Source: Pachypanchax playfairii | Taxonomy: Eukaryota; Chordata; Actinopteri; Cyprinodontiformes; Aplocheilidae | NCBI GenBank assembly: GCA_006937955.1 | Contig: SSNP01000298.1 | Location: forward strand, 279,367 to 343,366 | Reading direction: 5' to 3' | DNA length: 64,000 bases | In this document: positions 59,056-64,000 of the stretch, piece after piece | Layout of the letters: every line of letters begins with the position of its first letter | How positions within the stretch are numbered: the first letter of the stretch is position 1 | Translations under genes and position numbers: made by a program | The notes under the pieces: generated by a model | What the model was told of the DNA's origin: nothing | Seen by the model: only the letters and a program-made list of their open reading frames with translations | The model's database searches: none

Positions 59056-59680
59056 CTGTAGAGCATCAGCGTTGTGGCTCCAGTTTACTGTTCAGGTGAA
59101 CAAACAGGTACTGAGTCCACTGTCTGTACTCTGAGTCTTCCTCACCTGTGATGAGGCCGAACGGCAGAGTCATCAGAGAACTTCTGAAGGTGGTGGTGTG
59201 GGGGGTTGATGGAGAAGTCTGCAACGTAGAGGGTGAAGAGGTGCCAACACAGTTCCCTGTGGGACCCCCATACTGCAGACCAGCCTGTCAGAGACACAGG
59301 GTATCCTGTGAGGTAGTCCAGGGTAGTATTTAGTGAGACATGTGGTGATCCACACCTGGCAGTTCCAGCTTGTCCCTCAGAAGTCCTGGTTGGAGGGTGT
59401 TGAAAGCACTGGAGAAATCAAGGAACATGATCCTCACGGTGCTGCCAGGCTTCTCCAGGTGAGTCAGCGCTCGGTGCAGGAAGTAGATGATGGTGTCACA
59501 GGAGGTCTTCCTGTGGTACTTCCCCAGATCAGGTTGAACACATATACCAGCATGCCGCATGGTTCATCTGTGTAGAACCTCATGAGCCTGAAGCTGATCC
59601 CATCTGGACCTGCAACCTTCCTCACTCTGATCTCATGCAGCTCATTCCTCAGCTGAAGTGTAGAAAAGGACAAGATGGGG
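59056..59680 (-). pseudogene. LINE reverse transcriptase fragment (CR1/Jockey-like)
   Basis: Broken minus-strand frames encode RKVAGPDGISFRL, then TIIYFLHRALTHLEKPGSTV, RIMFLDFSSAFNTLQPGLLR and CVSDRLVCSMGVPQGTVLAP. These are successive RT blocks; FSSAFNT and GVPQGTVLAP are typical. Frameshifts and missing segments show it is dead, and its 3' part is interrupted by the MITE. Confidence 0.85.
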
Positions 59681-60540
59681 GAGGGGGGTGTATGTTGGAG
59701 TCCTTAGATGCAGGTGGTGGGTGTGATGGCTGGGAGCTCAGAGGTGAGAAGCCCTGAGAAGGAAAACAAACAAGTTTCAGTTCGATCCACTTGGACATAA
59801 TCAGATATATTAGCTACATAATATTAATAATCTTTGTTCCTCTAAATACATCAATTGAGATAAATTATGTCTCCAATAACCCCAGACCCGGTCCCAGGCA
59901 AGGTAAACCTCATAAAGTCACCTATGTGTGGTGACGTCACTCGTATTCAGCTGGTCTAAACTGAACATCGTCAATGACTTTTATTTTGAAACAAAATAAA
60001 GTTCTGTTAACCAGGAACCTGACGGTTCGCAGGATTATGTCATGTAATGCAGGTTCCGAACCAGCGGCTGCTCTGAATGAGAATATCCGCGTGCAGGCGG
60101 CGGTGCTGGCTGGCGGGTCGGAACCGCGGTTCTTCACCTGCTGCTAACAGTTAGCATGGTTAGCATCATCAAGCCTCAAAGAGCACGCAAACACCGGAAA
60201 TTAACTTTCCAAAACAACAAAATAAAAGCACGATTCATGACGTCACCTGAAGACAAACGTTTGTAAAATTGTATAACATCAGAATCTTGTATTCATAGCA
60301 CAAAAAGCTGTAAAAATAAAATTAATTTATGATTTATATTTTCTATCTGTGTAACCCACACTGATATTTCTTTTACCTTTTTCATGTATTTTTCTTGAAT
60401 TTTCCCTCATTCCAGTTTGCAGGATTGTTCTTTTTGTAGAATGCTATATACTAAGTGTGTAAACAACTAAAAGGATCTAAATTAAGTTACTTAAAAAAGT
60501 GTAGATGAAACAAGACACTGAAATGAACTGCTGCTTTTAT
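59681..60540. other. Intergenic, nothing recognised
   Basis: No gene or named repeat. Short frames only. Confidence 0.45.
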
Positions 60541-60555
60541 AAACACAGTTAAATT

Positions 60556-60605
60556 AGAATAGAATAGAATAGAATAGAATAGAATAGAATAGAATAGAAT
60601 AGAAT
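60556..60605. repeat. (AGAAT)n pentanucleotide
   Basis: About ten units, adjoining the LINE 3' terminus. On the minus strand it is the (TTCTA)n tail of the LINE. Confidence 0.95.
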
Positions 60606-60956
60606 AATCCTTTAATTGTCCCACGAAGGGAAATTTGGTCGTAACAGCAGCATCAGATAAACAAACAGATATACAAACCGAAGAGGACACAAAACAGCAA
60701 ACACAATATTTACAATGAAAAAGAAGAAAAAAGTATCTACAACATGTTACTATAGTTATAAAACAGAATTCTGCACCTTTCTTAAAGTAGCTGTCAGATA
60801 TGTATAAAATTGAAATGTACAGATTTTGCATTGAACTGTACATGAAAAAAGTAAACATGTAGTTTTCAATAAGTTATTATTTACACTCTGTTGTAAATAA
60901 ATGTGCATGTTACAGCAGTATTGGTGATGATTTAGGTCTGATGTAAACCTTTATGT
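60606..60956 (-). mobile_element. CR1/Jockey-like LINE 3' end, second copy
   Basis: The minus strand ends aaatttcccttcgtgggaca then attaaagg, followed by the pentanucleotide tail. The element resumes at 61147 after the insertion at 60957-61135. Confidence 0.65.
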
Positions 60957-61135
60957 CTTCTTGTTTGTGTTCCTATTAAACTCAGATTGGTGATGCGGTG
61001 TATTACCTTTTGCTGAAGGCCGAAGCATCTCGCCAAAACATGTCAGCAAAAGGTCATATGCCGCATCACCACTCTGAGTTTAATAAGAACACGAAACAAG
61101 ATGATAACATCATACTCAGAAAGAACATACCAAAG
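60957..61135. mobile_element. Foldback insertion with 11-bp duplication
   Basis: A 50-bp arm (60967-61016), a 26-bp loop and a complementary 50-bp arm (61043-61092; shared words aaactcaga, tggtgatgcgg, ccttttgctga), plus a short tail. It is flanked by aacctttatgt at 60946-60956 and 61136-61146, which I read as a target-site duplication. Confidence 0.75.
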
Positions 61136-61146
61136 AACCTTTATGT

Positions 61147-61540
61147 TTGTTAGGAACAGTTCTGATTGTACAGTCTAACAGCTGCAGGGAGGAAGGACCT
61201 GCAGAAACTCTCCTTCATGCATCTAGGATGCAGCAATCTGTCACTGAAGGAACTCTGCAGTTCAGTAATATTTACATGCATGAGGTGGGAGACTCTGTCC
61301 ATCAGAGATGTTATTTTGACCAGAGTCCTTCTGTCCCCTTACCTGATCAACCAGGCCCTCACGTCTTTGACAGATTACTTTACAAAGACGTGAGGCTATC
61401 TGTCCCCCACTACCTGCACTGGATCCAGGGTGCATCCCAAGACAGAGCTGGCCTTCCTGATCAGTTTATCCATCTTATTCCTGTCAGCTGTCGAACTACT
61501 GTTCCAACATACTACACTGTAAAAAATGACTGAAGCTACC
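61147..61540 (-). mobile_element. CR1/Jockey-like LINE 3' UTR, continuation
   Basis: cagctgcagggaggaaggac, catgcatctaggatgcagca and cactacctgcactggatcca match 58560-58750. The plus-strand frame of 128 codons is not a gene. Confidence 0.6.
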
Positions 61541-61569
61541 ACAGTGTCAGTGTCAAGATGAATAAATAT

Positions 61570-61905
61570 GTAAATGGTAAATGGCGTGTACGTGTATATA
61601 TATATATTTATTCAGGTCCTACGACCCCCAAAGCGCTTCACACTACAGTATGTCATTCACCCATTCACACACACACTCACATGTTTAGTGATGATGAACT
61701 ACACACATGTAGCCACAGCTGTCCTGGGACACACACTGACAGAGACGAGGCTGCCAGACACTGGCGCCGCCGGACTCTCCGACCACCACCAAACAGACAA
61801 GGTGGGTTTGGGTTAAGTGTCTTGCTCAAGAACACAACGGCCAGGCGATCTCTTTCTCTGGGCAGAGCAGGGATTTGAACCAGCGACCTTCACACTGTAA
61901 AATAA
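61570..61905 (+). mobile_element. Teleost interspersed repeat (AAAGCGCTTCACA type)
   Basis: atggtaaatggcgtgtacgt, cccaaagcgcttcacactac, tgtagccacagctgtcctgg and gtgtcttgctcaagaacaca form an ordered set common in fish genomes. Unclassified. Confidence 0.6.
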
Positions 61906-62500
61906 TACTTGGATAAAACAGCAATAAATTCAAGTAAAACTTGAAAAAGAACAATCAGATTCTACTGTTCTGCATGCTGGTAAACACTTGCCTCCTTGTC
62001 TGTATCTGCACTAGTACTAAAAGCTCATAATACTCTTGCTGCTGAATGATTTGACTGTCTATCTACTAGGTAATAAAGTATTGATTTAATCATTCAGTCA
62101 TTTAAATAATATCCATTTTGTGCATATGACACAACAGAAATTATGCAACACTGTGAGCAGCATGTCGAGTGTGATGTAATAAAGCCTGTTTGTAAGATCT
62201 GACTCATTTGTCGTCCAGATCAGATCTAATCAACCAGTTCTGGAGTCTGAAGGCAGCCGGAAGAGACTGATTTATTTTCGGGTTCATGGGAGGATTATTG
62301 GTAACAGTTTTGCCACTATTCTTTCTCCATTTCCTGCAGGGTAATAATAAAACGTTCATTTTAAACATAATCCCCAAGAGGAAATAATATTAACAATCAC
62401 CTCAGACTCAGAGTTTGGTACCTGAACTGTTATATATAAAAGTTATGTTAAACTCTGGACAAGACAAACGGTTGTTTCCAACGTCCTTTATTACAGACAC
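61906..62500. other. Intergenic, nothing recognised
   Basis: No gene or repeat seen. Confidence 0.45.
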
Positions 62501-63008
62501 TTATTTTGAAAGCAGCAGGAAGTGCTCAGTTCTTGTCAGTGATTCGGTTCGGTGACTCGGTTCTCTGGCGCTCCGTTCCGATACATTTTTCTCCCCGCGT
62601 TGCAGCGTCCAATCACGGTGTTTCGTCTCCGTTCCGATCCGGGAACAGACAGACTGGATCCGTCCAACATCCGGTGGATTGGTTCTGCGCCCAGAGTCAG
62701 CAAACGGATGGTTTTTATCTCCGGGCGGGGGACCTGGAACCCAGGGCCCGCAGCGGGACCGGGAAAACGGTTCTGACCCAGAAAACAGCACTGACGGCCG
62801 GGCTAGCTGTCAACTAGCAGGAAGCCAGCTAGCATCTGGTGGCAGCGGAGGTCGGAGGGAGGCTTCTGGCGGAGGTCTGTCGGGTGATCTCCAGACTAGC
62901 ATTGTCAGTTAGCTTCTCTCCGCAGCAGCTCCACAGCGGAGGATCCGGACGAACACCTGCAGTCTCCCGGTGCTTTGTGAACCGTTTAATGGACTCGGAG
63001 TGATAAGC
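62501..63008 (+). promoter_or_regulatory. pten promoter / 5' UTR region
   Basis: GC- and CpG-richer than surroundings, directly upstream of the pten ATG. No TATA box, as usual for pten. Overlapping short frames on both strands are by-products of GC content. Confidence 0.5.
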
Positions 63009-63090
63009 ATGGCTGCCAATTTACTCAAAGAGATTGTGAGCGGGAATAAAAGGCGGTTCCAAGAGGACGGCTTCGACCTGGACCTCACCT
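63009..63090 (+). CDS. pten: PTEN phosphatase exon 1; gene continues beyond window
   Basis: PTEN removes the 3-phosphate of PIP3 and opposes PI3K signalling. The ATG at 63009 encodes MAANLLKEIVSGNKRRFQED then GFDLDLT, and the donor gtatcc follows one base of the next codon, the same split as in human. KEIVS.NKRR.QEDGFDLDLT includes the N-terminal PIP2-binding motif. The exon has 82 nt against 79 in human, one extra residue near the start. Exon 2 was not found before 64,000. Two teleost paralogues (a/b) exist and cannot be told apart here. Confidence 0.94.
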
Positions 63091-64000
63091 GTATCCTTTA
63101 ACGTAACTGCTGGTGCCTCGCAGAACTGCGTGATTTGTTGGTTCAGTATCCAGAACTGCTCCTCAGTCAGTGCGTGGTACCGAGACGGTCAGAACTCCGT
63201 TAGGAAAAGCAGGTGTTGTGGATAGTAGCTGGAAGATGTTACTAAATCGATGTTGGTGGAAAATCCCCCATAATTTGTCATAGTCTGTGTTTGACTTATG
63301 TTCCAATGAACTCCAGCAGACTTGGCCGGTTAAAATGTGCAGTAGAGCATGTCAAGCTTAAATTGGTTGTTTTTTCAAGGGAGTTCTGAATGGTGTGTTT
63401 TCAGTCTGACAGGAGGATTTTACCCTATGTTCGTGTTTTCCTCAGAGCTGATCAATCATCAGATACGTTAGTATTGAGGATTTCATTTTCCGAAATGTGA
63501 TCAGTTATTGTTTCCTTCATCCCGAGTGTCCTAGTCTTACCTGTTCAGGTAGACAGTATTTTTATTCAACGAACGTATCACTAAAGAAAACCACATGAAC
63601 AACAGTTTGGTGTTAAAACCTACACGTGTGTCATGTTTCAGAGCTTGACCTGCCTCACAGAGTATCACCTGTAATATTTGTCCAGGTGAGTTCAGCTTGG
63701 ATCACATGATGCAGCATCCTTCACTCAGATGAGTGAGGAATGGATCAGCTGAGACGTTTTTTACACGTGATTTAATCTGAGCCTCCTCATCTCTGAAGAA
63801 AGGAGGGGGAAGGGGTGGTTGAAGGACAGGACGAACAGCATGCAGGTCTTTAAAGGTCAAGCGGCCCAGATGTTCCAGTAGGTTGGTCTCTGTGTGATGT
63901 TCTTCAGTTTCAGCCTGGGACCATGTGGAGTTGTGCTTGACTACTCTTTAGATCCTTGGAACACTGAGTTCTCCTGCTCTGTTGTTTCAGGTGAGCTGGT
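63091..64000 (+). other. pten intron 1 (partial)
   Basis: Searched for exon 2 (IYPNIIAMGFPAERLEGVY-like); absent. Splice-like words (tttcag, caggtgagt) near 63640-63690 and 63990 do not bound any PTEN sequence. Confidence 0.6.

Noticed and set aside
61147..61533. 128-codon plus-strand frame
   Set aside because: Antisense of a LINE 3' UTR that is also present at 58300-58829.
62501..62912. Overlapping 74-103-codon frames upstream of pten, considered as a KLLN-like gene
   Set aside because: Frames occur on both strands from GC-rich promoter DNA, and none resembles a known protein.

Overview
The window is nuclear DNA from a ray-finned (teleost) fish. The evidence is spliced vertebrate genes with GT-AG introns, very many CA/GT microsatellites and minisatellites, and teleost-type transposons (L2-like and RLE-type LINEs, a DIRS element, gypsy-like LTR, hAT and Tigger-like elements). 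No prokaryotic genes, operons or CRISPR arrays are present. Exons were called by hand from splice sites, reading-frame phase and remembered vertebrate protein families; the species cannot be named from sequence alone.

Layout. (1) 1-15,433, minus strand: the 5' part of an EBF/COE transcription factor gene, best fit ebf3, with exons 1-6; later exons lie left of the window. Its introns carry a 39-bp minisatellite, a 21-bp minisatellite, a gypsy-like solo LTR and an (ATGG)n array. (2) 15,434-26,000: intergenic and repeat-dominated. It holds an L2-like LINE whose 3' region has expanded into about 32 tandem 53-bp units, two copies of a CA-flanked GGGGACC repeat, an RLE-type LINE tail and a dead DIRS tyrosine recombinase. 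(3) 26,033-41,050, plus strand: minpp1 (seven coding exons), with a huge 19-bp minisatellite in intron 3. (4) 41,051-51,776: intergenic, filled with decayed transposons and a ~330-bp near-palindrome. (5) 51,777-58,150, minus strand: atad1 (nine coding exons plus a probable 5' UTR exon). (6) 58,300-62,500: LINE fragments, a hAT MITE with clear target-site duplication and a foldback insertion with an 11-bp duplication. (7) 63,009-63,090, plus strand: exon 1 of pten, which continues beyond the window.

The order minpp1(+) - atad1(-) - pten(+) matches the human 10q23 block, except that PAPSS2, which lies between MINPP1 and ATAD1 in human, is absent. The genes are functionally separate: EBF3 is a neural/mesodermal transcription factor, MINPP1 an ER inositol-polyphosphate phosphatase, ATAD1 (Msp1) a mitochondrial/peroxisomal membrane-protein extractase, and PTEN the PIP3 phosphatase.

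Two single-N positions (6,044 and 33,127) are the most important caveat. Each sits exactly where a long copy of nearby sequence begins: ebf exon 5 and flanks appear twice, and minpp1 exons 1-3 appear twice (1,201 bp with no difference I could see). Both look like overlapping contigs or haplotypes joined end to end rather than real duplications, so the window is probably inflated by about 3.7 kb and 7.2 kb. I found no convincing new gene system. The most unusual items are the splice-site-like minisatellite in minpp1, the LINE-derived minisatellite, the foldback elements and several hammerhead-like hairpin motifs.
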